This document shows, one piece after another, positions 1 through 10,158 of a stretch of DNA of 64,000 nucleotides. Every line of letters begins with the position of its first letter. The first letter of the stretch is position 1. The notes beneath the pieces are model-generated. The model searched no databases. It was given only the letters and a program-made list of their open reading frames with translations, and was not told where the DNA came from. The stretch is from Lumbricus rubellus (Eukaryota; Annelida; Clitellata; Crassiclitellata; Lumbricidae): contig OX243826.1 of assembly GCA_945859605.1 (NCBI GenBank), positions 860,916 to 924,915 on the forward strand, written 5' to 3'. The position numbers and the translations under genes are program-made.

Positions 1-250
1 TGACTTTAGTTTCCTGAGTTATCGGCTGCTGAACGGGAGCTGGTGGGAGTATCTTTTTGAGTAATCGTTTTCCAACGTCGATCGCCTTATCCTTAGCAAC
101 ACTCCCAATCTCTTTGACAGCTGTGCTCGCAATTTGTTTGGCTGCATTCGAAGTTAGTAGTCTCTTGAGAAATCTTGCAATGGAATCGAATATTCCAGCT
201 CCACCGACAACGTGTACTTTTTTGTAACTTCTTTTCGCAACGACCAGCAT
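1..250 (-). CDS. 5' part of a small basic protein, Polinton/Maverick minor-virion-protein-like (partial)
   Basis: An open frame runs from an ATG at 250 off the left window edge (83 codons seen, no stop). The N-terminus is basic and leads into VHVVGGAGIFDSIARFLKRL, followed by an alanine/lysine-rich amphipathic helix with TSNAAKQIASTA and a proline/glutamine tail. A GG-containing motif followed by an amphipathic helix, in a small basic protein, is the style of the pVI/pX-like membrane-active minor virion proteins of Polinton (Maverick) and adintovirus-type elements. The homology is inferred from style only. No terminal repeat or other Polinton gene (polymerase B, integrase, capsid, ATPase) is inside the window, so an unrelated host peptide is possible. 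The frame is undamaged as far as it can be read. Confidence 0.35.
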   Translation of the reverse strand, partial: MLVVAKRSYKKVHVVGGAGIFDSIARFLKRLLTSNAAKQIASTAVKEIGSVAKDKAIDVGKRLLKKILPPAPVQQPITQETKV

Positions 251-299
251 TTCTATATCATTAATTTTTAATTAGATAATTAACTTTTATAATCATCTT

Positions 300-955
300 T
301 GGTTATCACTAATTTGACCATCCCTCCAGCTGCTATTTAAAATATAAATACCTTCATCCCGCTTCCATTTCTTAAGCGTTTTATCATTCATCCAGCTTCT
401 ATTCAAGATCTATAAAACCGTCCAGCTACGATTTCCCAAACGTTTGATCATCCATCCAGCTTCTATTTAAAATATACATACCTTCATCCCGCTTCCATTT
501 CTTAAGCGTTTTATCATTCATCCAGCTTCTATTTTAAGATCTATACAACCTTCATCCAGCTCCGATTAATTATTAGATCCTTAAAAAACTTTGATCCAGA
601 TCAAACGCTTGAGAATACGGAGCTGGATGAAAGTTTTATAGATCTCAAATAGAAGGTTGATGAATGATAAAATGCTTAAGAAATGGAAGCTGGATGAATG
701 TTTTTATATATCTGAAATAGTTGTCGTGTCGTCTATGACTGGACTGTTTTCGCGGAACGGTTTACACGGGCTGTTTTGACGGGGCTATTTTGACGGGGCT
801 ATTTTGACGGGGCCTTTTTGTCGGGAACTGAATTTTTCTGGGCTGTTCTGTCCTTGGGCGATTATGACGGGGCTATTTTGTCGCTGGGCGATTATGACGA
901 GGCTGTTTTGACGGGGCTGTTTTGACGGGGCTATTACGACGGGTCACCGCTAATG
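300..955. mobile_element. Foldback-element arm with AGCTGGATGA inner repeats and 14-bp outer repeats
   Basis: From about 310 to 580 the motif ATCCAGCTTC(T/C)ATTT recurs every 40-60 bp. From 600 to 715 the complementary motif GAGCTGGATGAA appears, so this inner domain folds back on itself. From about 745 to 945 a 14-15 bp unit (TTTTGACGGGGCTA and variants) is tandemly repeated. This is the same inner motif as the elements at 12897-13326 and 54580-57995 but with a different outer repeat. No left outer arm or target duplication was found, so the copy is probably incomplete. Confidence 0.55.
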
Positions 956-1480
956 CCAAGTGCGGTACAAATAAATGAACGTTAAACTATAATAGGCCTT
1001 CATAAAATAGTGTTCTTATTGTACATGGTTTCAATTTTAATAAGGTGTTTACGATGGTGACAAAGTGAAACGCCGGTGTGCCTTCAGGCTTCAGCTGCTG
1101 AAACAGATTAGTCGCTTTAGAACCCCGTGTTACGAAAAATTTGGTGACTTTGGTACGGTAGGCCTATATAGAAAGTTCCCCGAACACTATTAACATGCCT
1201 CCGCATTTCGACGTGCGCCTAAGACAGTGCACCCATAGTGGCAACTGAAATACAAGTTCCGCTGCCGCATGTCAAATATTCAGCTTCCCAGTCACAACGA
1301 CCTGCACGAAAACCGGTGTAATGGCCTTTAAGTGTGTCTGTAAATAAACACTTACGTTTCGGCATTTTAATATCAATTTTTTTCGTTAAATCAAACAATT
1401 AATTCTTTTATTTACAAAATAATTTTTATCATTGTGTAGGCCTATAATAGGCCTAACTGGCGTTATAGCTAGTTAGCCTA
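956..1480. other. No gene recognised
   Basis: AT-rich sequence with stops in all frames and no coding, RNA or repeat structure that I can name. Confidence 0.5.
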
Positions 1481-1768
1481 TGCTTTTGGTTTAAAAAACC
1501 GCTTCAGGAACCGGAAGTCAAATGGAAACAATCCGAGTGAGTTAAATATTTATACAATGTAGAACGCGTGTTTAGGCCTAGTTCACGGAACGGAACAGTA
1601 GGCTATATTACACGGAAATTAGGAAAAGTAAGTAAAATCGATCGAGGTCGGGGAAAAGTTCGGAAAACTCGGACAAAAGCCATATTTCTGGAATGCCGCC
1701 CGGACGCCCCGGACCGGGGCCAAAAAAGAGGACGTGTCCGGGGAAACCCGAACGCATGGTAACCCTAC
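1481..1768 (-). mobile_element. Truncated copy of the hAT-like MITE found at 53228-54046
   Basis: The segment ending ATGGTAACCCTA at 1768 reads, on the minus strand, like the left part of the element at 53228: TAGGGTTACCATGCGTCCGG, then CCGGACATGTCCTC-like and CTTTTGTCCGG-like blocks, then a GTTCCGTGAACTA-like block near 1578 and an ACTTCCGGTTC-like block near 1510. The small frames here are shadows of this repeat. Confidence 0.7.
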
Positions 1769-2137
1769 TAAAACCTGCAAGGTGAAACTTGTCAGGAAAA
1801 TTCACAATTTAACACCAAAGTAGCGCACTTTATAGCACACGTCTCAGGCCGTAACTCTGTGTACAGCGGGCGGATGTTCACAATCCTGATGTCTATTTTC
1901 CTTATACGTAATACGGATAATGATAATGAAATTAAGGGGCGAGCGCGTATGTTTTACAAGATTGGCGTGCTATGAACGTAAAGAAATTTAAAATATGCAG
2001 GGACATAGCCCGGAAAAGTTCTGAGGGGCTTCAATTCGGGATTTTTCCAATGGTCATGGACGCAAAATATGTTTCAAAAATTCAGAAATTATTATTTCGA
2101 GGATTGAACCCGCAAAACCACCCATACATTTTTGTTT

Positions 2138-2331
2138 GTATGCGCACTTGTTATAGCGCCCTTTCAACCTCTCAACCGCTACTCAGAGGCGCTCCCGACT
2201 ACAGCGCGGACACTGCATCGGAGTTTCACGTCGAAGCGCTGACCAATTGCAAGTGAAGGACTTGCCCAAGGTCCCTACGCGGCGAGGTGGATTCAAAGCT
2301 AGAACCTTCCGGTGAGGCCATAATTATATAG
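2138..2331 (-). mobile_element. tRNA-derived SINE, degraded copy
   Basis: On the minus strand this matches the better copies at 55731-55940 and 59279-59478. It has a central GGACCTTGGGCAAGTCCTTCACTT-type block, a CAGTGTCCGCGCTGTAGTC-like block, and the tail GGGCGCTATAACAAGTGC. The tRNA-like head is present but its B box (GGTTCGAATCC in good copies) is mutated here. Confidence 0.7.
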
Positions 2332-2344
2332 GCGTCACTGTTCA

Positions 2345-2830
2345 AAAACTTTTGACTACCCCCCCCCCCACAACAGGGACCGAACAAGTTGATTTAGTCA
2401 AAGTTCTTGGTGTTACACTTTCAGATAGATTGGGGTTTTCTGCACACGCTCATTACATTGTTTGTAAAGCAAAGCAATCAAGTTATGTACTTCACTTCCT
2501 TGTGTTGCATGGTTTGACAGACAGCCAGCTTCATGATGTTGTACATTCCAACACAATTGTGCAAATGCTGTATTCTTCGGTGGGGTTTTGCAAAAGAGGG
2601 TCAGAGGAGTTGTCTGTCCGCTATTATTCGAAAGCTTGAAAGACAGGGTTTTTTGCAAACTACATGTAGTACTCCTACTTTTGACATGTTGTTCCAAGGC
2701 AGATGCATCCCTCTTTGCTTAGAACTATCCTCTGCTATCCAGTGCATGTCCTCCATGATCTGCTGCCAGAACAAGTTACTGGATACTCCCTTAGGCCTTG
2801 CTTACATAATCTATTGATTCTTTGATTGGA
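2345..2830 (+). pseudogene. Non-LTR retrotransposon reverse transcriptase, C-terminal fragment
   Basis: Two overlapping frames (2352-2639 and 2533-2817) together look like the region after the RT catalytic core of CR1/jockey-type LINEs. The pieces are KVLGVTLSDRLGFSAHAHYI (the 'LGV..D..L.W..H' block), HGLTDSQLHDVV, then EGQRSCLSAIIRKLERQGF in the next frame. The frame change near 2580 and missing upstream domains mark it as a dead 5'-truncated copy. Confidence 0.65.
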
Positions 2831-3889
2831 AAAGGATTTATCACCAGAATTCTGTATGGATGACTTGTTTCATGCTAATATATTAGTAATTTTATTCATC
2901 CTGTGATTTAATTTGTACGCTCTCTTACCAATTATTACTTTGGTGTATTATAACAATGTTCTATGTCCTATTGTGGATTTGCAAGTGGAGTAATACTTAC
3001 TCAGCATGCTCACAGCTCAGTATTAAAGTTACACTGCACAATCAGTCAATTGAATATCAATTGCCAATCTTTGCCATGCAGTTGGCAAACAGACAACTGC
3101 ATGACCTGAGACCACCACGAGGAGGTGTTGGCACAAGTCTCCATAGTTCATTCATCATTAGTCTTGAAGTAACTGAAGACAGTGAAAGTGATAGTGATAG
3201 TAGTCATAACACAGCACATCAGGAAGTGTTATCGACATAAACATGCAACAAAAGACTTTAACCTACTCAGAAAAGGTATTGTGCAAAACACCAATTCACC
3301 AAAAATCAGTTGGATTGCTATTTGAGGTATCGTATTAATGTCTGCAGAAGTGTCTGAAATAGGGGTGGAATCCACAGCTTAACCAAATTCTGTAACATAT
3401 GCTGGCATTCAGTGAGTACTTTTTATGGTCAAACTGCAACTATTCGCTCACTTTCCCTTTCAATGTCATTGTACCATTTTATCACCGACAATATGTGAGG
3501 CTATGCATTTTGAAGCATGTCACATCCTTGAGACCACTAACACCAGTAAACCATCATATTAAACTTTCACCATAACGCATCTTCAACAATTCCTTCAAAT
3601 GCTTAACAGAACAGACATCACATGGTTCATCAGCTAACTTTCTCATCTCTTCCTCAGCATCAATGACTGTGTACAATTAACAAAGTTTGCCTCCATTGAC
3701 AGTGTGTCGGAAATAAATGCCGCTTCTGAGAAGGGGGCTTCTGAGGGGCGCTATAACAAGTGCACTTACATACATACTTGCAATATACTTTCTATATTGG
3801 GCAAAGCGCTATCTGCCTATCACCAAGCCGAATACTAGTATCTAAGATGGGTTTTCATTCTTCTTGCTTGTGCAGTCAGCCTCAAATCA
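2831..3889. other. Unassigned, with a scrap of SINE tail at about 3735-3772
   Basis: No supported gene. The short piece GGGGCGCTATAACAAGTGCA near 3754 is the 3' tail of the SINE family at 2138 and 55731. The open frame at 2956-3240 ends in a serine/aspartate-rich stretch but shows no domain I recognise. Confidence 0.45.
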
Positions 3890-3897
3890 CTAGTCGG

Positions 3898-5078
3898 CAG
3901 TGATGTAGGACTCGAGTCCGGCAAAAGACTCGAGTCCGACACGAGACCGACTTTATGCGGACTCGGACTGTCAGGACTCGGACTTGGACTCGGACTCGAA
4001 GCCCTGGACTCGAAATTTGACTCGGTGACTCGGCTTCCGAGTCACGAATTCTCCGTGGAACAAGCCACAACCTGTTTTGCCACAACCAATTCAGTCTGCT
4101 TTATTCGTGTATTCTAAGAACCTTGGCTTTCTTTGTCATTCAACTCAAACAAAGGGCTCCTTGTAGCCTACAACCTGCCATTGAAGTAATGTGACGGATG
4201 GCTGGGCACCGCTGACCACAGGTTGAGCGAAGTTAATTACATGTGTAATTGATGTATGGTCGGTGTGGGGTCACGAAAGGGGCGATTAGAAGTATTTGAA
4301 CTTTAGCCTATAGATACATAATTATACACAAACATAACCAGGCATACACGGCATGCATACGGTCAAAATCGATTTTGATATATATTTTGACACCTCAATA
4401 AACTTGGCATTAATATGCTGATCAGATAGGAAGGACATAGACTTCTAATAATAACCAGATGTCTATGGATAGGACAAATAAAATGAGGAAAGGGTTGGAC
4501 GTGTCTATTGGCTATTTGTGGCTGATGGCTATTAGAACTTCTCTGATCTTGGAACCGGGCTGAGAGGCTTATTTACATCTCCATTAATAGATCAGATAGG
4601 CCTATTTACACAGGTATGTCGATTGCAACGTACAGGTAGTGTCGTAACACTTAGTTGGTCTGTGCTGGGGTATTGGAGAGCAAATGATATTGACACAGTG
4701 GATGGGCCCAATTTTCCCACACCACAGACTTTGAACATTTACTTTAAAAGCAAATGCATTGCTGATTGGTGGCAGTTTTGGCAGTGGAAGAAATTGTATC
4801 CATTCCGCTTCGCCAGATTATCGAACACAACTTTATCTATAATTCAGTATTTTAAAATTTCAATTTGGATAAATTACATTCATTTTTTGCATATAGGCTA
4901 GTATCGATACTTTCTATGCACTAATAGTCTTATTGAGTGTTTCAGTGGATATTGATGTTACTGGACTCGGACTTGGACTCGACCCTTCGTGACTCGGACT
5001 CGAACCCCTTTGGACTCGGACTCGGCTTAGCTGGACTCGGACTCGGTCTCGGCTCAGGTGGACTCGACTACATCACTG
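3898..5078. mobile_element. hAT-like non-autonomous transposon with 8-bp target duplication
   Basis: The ends are CAGTGATGTAG at 3898 and CTACATCACTG at 5078, an 11-bp perfect inverted repeat, flanked by an identical 8-bp duplication CTAGTCGG (3890-3897 and 5079-5086). Eight-bp duplications and CA(G/C)TG-type ends are hAT hallmarks. Both sub-terminal regions hold tandem GGACTCGGACT repeats in opposite orientation (3905-4030 and 4960-5070). No transposase was seen; the open frames inside run through these repeats. At 1181 bp it is a deletion derivative or large MITE. Confidence 0.85.
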
Positions 5079-5086
5079 CTAGTCGG

Positions 5087-5996
5087 AGGACTTGTAACAG
5101 AACGACAAACAACACATTTATCCTCGCAGTGCTCCGCCGTATCTGCCCGATTCGCCATTATCGCTCAATTCATTTACAAATTGCTGCGAAAATGCTGCGG
5201 AGCGTTAACAGGTTAAACAATCCGATAAAATCGAAGCAATTATTAACAATTAAACGTTATCTAGGTCTAAACTAAACTCAAACTTATATAAAACAAACAA
5301 ATTTGACAAAAAATACATAATTGAATTGCATGTTGTCGAACTAAACATGCAGCCGAAGGATGTAACCAGGCTGTAACTATGCTCAGAAAAGATTACGCAA
5401 GGCATCAATTCGCCAAAAAATTAGTCCCAGATTAAAATACAAATTACACATTTTGCTAATTGTATGTTCATTGCAGGTTTTTATGAGAATGAACCTAAAG
5501 CCTACTTAACACATTGGACAAAAAATCGCTTTGTCTCCAATTTCTTCTAGCTTTTGAAATTTTGGGTTTAATTCTGGCCTACTACACGGAAGTTTCATAA
5601 ACCGAGGTTTCCTTTAAAAAAAACCACCCAGCAAAATGTCCAGCTAGTAAAATAAACCTAGATTTTGTCTAGAAAAAACCCAGAAACCCAGACGGCCGAA
5701 AAACCAAATCTAGTGGAAAAACCCAACTGTGGCATCACTGCTGCTCACAAATAAATGTCAAATTTAAAATATTTCCGCATATCGCTTTTTCTTCGGATTT
5801 CTACCACATATTCTCTAGTCTATTTCAACACATTTCGTGCAAAAATTTACTTTCCATAGTAAATGAGCGGGTTTAAGACTTAATTGGCCGGACAATATCG
5901 TTGCAGCATGACCTAAGACCGTTAATTGCTGGTTAAATTTCGCGTAAGTTTCCATATCGAAATTGAAAATGTATATAACTCTGGTTTTAAAGTGAA
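5087..5996. other. No gene recognised
   Basis: AT-rich, stop-rich sequence between the hAT-like element and the gypsy fragment. Confidence 0.5.
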
Positions 5997-6227
5997 TTGA
6001 GAGCTGCCAATAGTCACGATGACTTCCAGATTCGCAAACAAATATTAATGGGAGCTAAAATTCTGTTATACAGCGACCATAACCCATTGAAATATCTAAC
6101 AGCTTGTGCTCCGAATAACTCTAAACTAACTCGTTGGGTACTCTCTTTACAACCATTTGACATTGAGATTAGGCATCGCAGTGGTTCTATGAATAAAAAT
6201 TGTGATGCACTTTCGAGGTTGGTTTAA
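5997..6227 (+). pseudogene. Ty3/gypsy RNase H fragment
   Basis: The 76-codon frame carries the C-terminal RNase H signature of Ty3/gypsy polyproteins: LLYSDHNPLKYL ('TDHxxLxxL'), then SKLTRWVLSLQPFDIEIRHR and SGSMNKNCDALSRLV, then stop. The usual first D of the SDHNPL motif is intact. Upstream RT is absent. In most gypsy elements integrase follows this point; here a stop follows at once, which fits either decay or an element whose RNase H is the last domain, as in Gmr1-type elements. The open frame starts inside the domain, so the nominal start is not biological. Confidence 0.75.
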
Positions 6228-6790
6228 GGCATAATGCTGTAGTTAAGATGAAGTGTTTAGTTTATATGTGTGTAATTGCGGATTTAGTATAAGATTTAGT
6301 TAAGTCATGCTTATTTTGTTATTGTTTACATCTGAGGACAATCAGATTGCTTTGTTAAAACCTGGTTTTCCCCAGGATGTATATATATGGTGAATTGTTA
6401 TAGTAGTTTAGTTTTGGTGATTGTGTTATTTGTTATTAGGCTTGGAACTCTATTAGCCAATGTTCTAATTTTACTGTATTTTAAATTGTGATATTTTTAC
6501 CTAGAACATTGTCTTAGAAGAGATGGGCGTATGTCAGGACAGTGCTTACTGCTTAATTTGTAACAGTGTATCAGTAGACAGTTAAAGCTTGTATGTGTAG
6601 TAGGGAGACAGTATTTCTCTCACTCTTGTGCTAGTTCTTGGTTTTTGACTGTGAAGATACACAACGAGAAGATTAATACAAGATATTCATTTAAAACGAA
6701 TTGACTTTGTTTTAAATTATGAGTTGCAACAAAACCAGGTCCTCACATACTGGACGCCAGATTTCCTTCATATTCTTAATGCACGTACAC
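6228..6790 (+). other. Possible 3' untranslated/LTR region of the gypsy fragment
   Basis: Non-coding sequence directly after the RNase H stop. A LTR would be expected here but I found no second copy in the window, so its limits are undefined. Confidence 0.25.
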
Positions 6791-6794
6791 TCTA

Positions 6795-6968
6795 AATACA
6801 AACCATACCTTGAAGTAAGGTTAAGCTTACTTCGGCTTGTCCGTCAGGTGGATACCTTAACCTATTGCTTTAAAGTATCCTCCATAGCTTACTTGGGAGG
6901 TAACTTCTCTATGTTGCCATAAAGTAAGGTCAAGGTTACTTCGGGTTTGTCCGTCAGGTGGATAGCTA
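6795..6968. repeat. Two direct copies of a ~45-bp motif beside the 36-bp array
   Basis: GAAGTAAGGTTAAGCTTACTTCGG followed by TTGTCCGTCAGGTGGATA occurs at about 6810-6853 and again, slightly altered, at about 6921-6965. The AAGTAAG/CTTACTT part is itself palindromic. It shares the CTTACTT core with the array that follows. Confidence 0.6.
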
Positions 6969-6974
6969 AGGTAA

Positions 6975-7442
6975 CCATTTAGCAACTTGCAGAGCTTACT
7001 TTATAGCTTACTTTATAGCAACTTGCAGAGCTTACTTTATAGTTACTTTATAGCTTACTTTATAGCAACTTGCAGAGCTTACTTTATAGCTTACTTTATA
7101 GCAACTTGCAGGGCTTACTTTATAGTTACTTTATAGCTTACTTTATAGCAACTTGCAGAGCTTACTTTATAGCTTACTTTATAGCAACTTGCAGAGCTTA
7201 CTTTATAGCTTACTTTATAGCAACTTGCAGGGCTTACTTTATAGTTACTTTATAGCTTACTTTATAGCAGCTTGCAGAGCTTACTTTATAGCTTACTTTA
7301 TAGCAACTTGCAAAGCTGACTTTATAGCTTACTTTATAGCAACTTGCAGAGCTTACTTTATAGCTTACTTTATAGCAACTTGCAGAGCTTACTTTATAGC
7401 TTACTTTATAGCAACTTGCAGTGCTTACTTTATAGCTTACTT
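6975..7442. repeat. 36-bp tandem repeat array built from three 12-mers
   Basis: The unit is AGCTTACTTTAT + AGCTTACTTTAT + AGCAACTTGCAG, repeated about 12 times with a few variants (GGCTTACTTTATAGTT, AGCAGC). Since 36 is divisible by 3, all frames stay open on one strand; the 61- and 129-residue frames here (period 12 residues, AYFIAYFIATCR) are consequences of the repeat, not genes. Confidence 0.9.
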
Positions 7443-7465
7443 CTCAAGGTTTCCAAAAGGAGAGG

Positions 7466-7519
7466 TTTCTTCAAAGCACATTGCCTCACCACCATGTGAG
7501 GCAATGTGCTTTGAAGAAA
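7466..7519. repeat. Perfect 24-bp hairpin with 6-nt loop
   Basis: The left arm begins TTTCTTCAAAGCACATTGCC (7466-7489), the loop is CACCAT (7490-7495), and the right arm (7496-7519) is its exact complement. Nothing else in the neighbourhood is as cleanly paired. It lies 25 bp after the 36-bp array and may be the symmetric end of the same element, or a small structured RNA. Confidence 0.75.
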
Positions 7520-7559
7520 GTGGCCTATATAGGTTACCATAAAATAATCTTCAGTGCTA

Positions 7560-8234
7560 CTTCATGGACTCTTGAAGAGTCTATACAATGAACCTTGACA
7601 TTGCCCTCAGTAGTAATTAAAGTAAACCATTCAATCCAGTATTATACTAGAACAGGAAAACTCAATGATAAACTTTACTAATGCAATCTTCAGCATCATA
7701 ATTTGTCAAAGTCAACGAGTTTATTACATTTGAAATCATAACAACATTACCAATCAAACAATCATCAAGTATAAACGAAGCCGTAAAAGAGCAATAGTTT
7801 AAACAGGGATGGGCCCTGATTTCCAGTATGCAACTGCTTACATTGGATAGTCACAATTGCTGAGATATAAGCATACATATTATTAGATTAAACATAGAAT
7901 GACAGTATATCAGTAAAACAAATTCTTAAGATCGGCATCAGTCCTACACTAGCAAAAAAGTCAAGCAACAGGATTGTAATAGAGAACTCAATAGTTCATA
8001 TGAAACGAACATTAGTTTGAAAGTCTGCAATGTTATTACATAATAGGAATGCCTTTTCATACTAACATCATAACAGTACTCGTGCCAGTTATAGTAGCAG
8101 TATTAACAATAGTAACTAATGCAAATAACAGTAATCCTACAATTAGTAACAATTGCTAACTAGTAATCACAATACTAATTACAATGATACTAGTACAATT
8201 TCCAGCATTTTTTCCAGTCATACGATTAGCAATA
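7560..8234. other. No gene recognised
   Basis: AT-rich sequence with many short (AAT/AGT)-like runs and no open frame of note. Confidence 0.5.
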
Positions 8235-8690
8235 ACAGTAGCAATTCATTCATTCATTTCAGACATTTATATAGCGCCTCTTTAAGAATATCTACTCAGA
8301 AGCGCTCCCGACCCAACCACGGCTAAAGAGAACAGTCTTAAGAGCAGAGTAGAACGCAGTCTCAAAAACGTAGTTCCACAGGGAGCACATTCCAGATTGC
8401 AGGGCCAACAACAAAAAAGGCACGGCGCTGCGCAATAGAAGTGCGTGACCAGGGGACAAGAAGGTCAGCCTGCTTACAAGAGCGGAGGGGGCCACGGCGC
8501 TGGACACTTAGAGTGGAGCAACAGAGCAACAAATAAACAGGGACCACACCTGCGAGACAGCGCCAAACCAAGGAAGATATTCGGTAAGTGACCCTTTGTG
8601 AGAAAGGAAGCCAGTGCATTAGCACAATAACAGCAACAATAGCCTTTAATGGAACATAATGGTCAGTACCAATCACGCTAAAAATCACCT
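8235..8690 (-). pseudogene. LINE 3' fragment (RT C-terminus and tail)
   Basis: On the minus strand the frame at 8688-8362 reads HWLPFSQRVTYRISSLVWRC, then a 'LSVQRRGPLRS' block and 'GPAIWNVLPVEL', the typical C-terminal end of this window's main LINE family. The 3' tail runs through AGCGCTTCTGAGTAG and GGCGCTATATAAATG-like sequence to a (CATT)n/(AATG)n run at 8243. It is 5'-truncated with no upstream RT. Confidence 0.75.
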
Positions 8691-9940
8691 TTTAGCCAAA
8701 AAATCCTAAAAGTGAAAATTTATATTAATTATCAAAGCGGATTATGACAATTGCCATGAATAATAATAGCAGCAATGTTCAGCAAATTGTACACTTTTAG
8801 AACAGGATAAAGCAGCAATCTTCATATTGTTCAAATGGGACATAACAATTAATAATAATTTATAATCATATTTTTGTACGTTCTCTATCTCTGATCACTA
8901 AAAAACTTAAAATGTTACATCTCCTATAAAGTTTCCAGTTCCTGCTAGACTACAATGTCCAATGATGCAGAATTTGGGAAATGCTGCGAATCTGCATTCC
9001 ATGAGACACTGTTACTTCGTTACAGATCGATGACTGTAGGAACATCTGAAAACAAGAACCCATAATTTTATTTTTAATAGTATCACAAAAAAGAATGAAT
9101 ACAATTTTTAATTATAATGTGACAATAGACCTCTTTGACAACCCATTTCGAGGGTGCTTGACAAAAGTGCGCATGCCATAAAAGAGTCATGCTAAAATTA
9201 CCTATGTAGAAATTTACAGCCCTACTGATTGAAGTAATTTATTAAATGACAAAAAAGCAACAAAATATATGCAATGACAACACATTTACAATAGAGTTCT
9301 CTGATGTAGATGTCAAAGGTACAACCCTAAGGGCTTATAAACCTGCTAAGTCAAGGGTTGTCTTCTTTCCCATGGAATTATTTCGGATGGCTTCGCGATA
9401 TTTGGATACTGGTATATACACAGTGTCAGACAAGTAAGAAAAAAGAGAAAAACTTAACATGTAACTGATGAGATAAAAATAAAAAGCACTGTATTCATTA
9501 TTTTATACCAATTTAACACACAGCATAAATATTGTACATGCGGCCCCAGTTCCAAAAATGCTTTAATGCAGTCCTAAATTGTTTCAAACATGGTATTTTT
9601 AGGTATATTACAATGGTTACAGAACGTGAATTCCAAAATCATGGACCCATGCATTTGGCCGATGTGCTTAGTCTACTCAGAGCTACACCTAGCCCAGAGA
9701 CGGTCAAAGAAAAAAGGTCTTGAGCAACTGGTAAAAAGCAGGCGAATTATTCTGAGGTAGTAGGCGCAGCCCGATTCCATTTTCAGTGGAGGTGCTAACA
9801 ACCGAGAAGGCTCAACACTATGTAACCAAAGAGTGAAAGGAACTCTGCAGGAGCTGCTCCATAGCCGAAGAGCGCAAAGCTCGATGGATGGCCAATTTAA
9901 TCGAACACTACCAGATAAGTGCTGCTATTATGTAGGTCGA
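8691..9940. other. No gene recognised
   Basis: Two small open frames (9246-9437 and 9532-9723) have no domain I recognise and no clear splice context. Confidence 0.45.
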
Positions 9941-9942
9941 GA

Positions 9943-10158
9943 TTAGAAGATGCGTTTTGAGGCTGGAAGCCAGTGAAAAACATCACGCATGTAAGGAAAA
10001 TTCAGGGCATATTTTGATATATGACCAATAAGCCGAGCAGCAGAGCAAATGACCCAGTCAAGATGCCCTATTAAGCCAGATGGGTGACCAGCCAGAACCG
10101 AGCAGCAATGACCAACTCTGCTGGTAACAAAGCAGAGGACAAGAATGCGAAATGACAC
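9943..10158 (-). pseudogene. LINE RT C-terminal fragment
   Basis: The minus-strand frame reads LVLCFVTSRVGHCCSVLAG, then LIGHLDWVICSAARLIGHI and YMRDVFHWLPASKRI. These are the same blocks as the plus-strand fragment at 11935. It ends in stops on both sides. Confidence 0.8.

Noticed and set aside
7070..7542. 129-codon AYFIAYFIATCR-type protein
   Set aside because: The period of 12 residues is dictated by the 36-bp tandem repeat.
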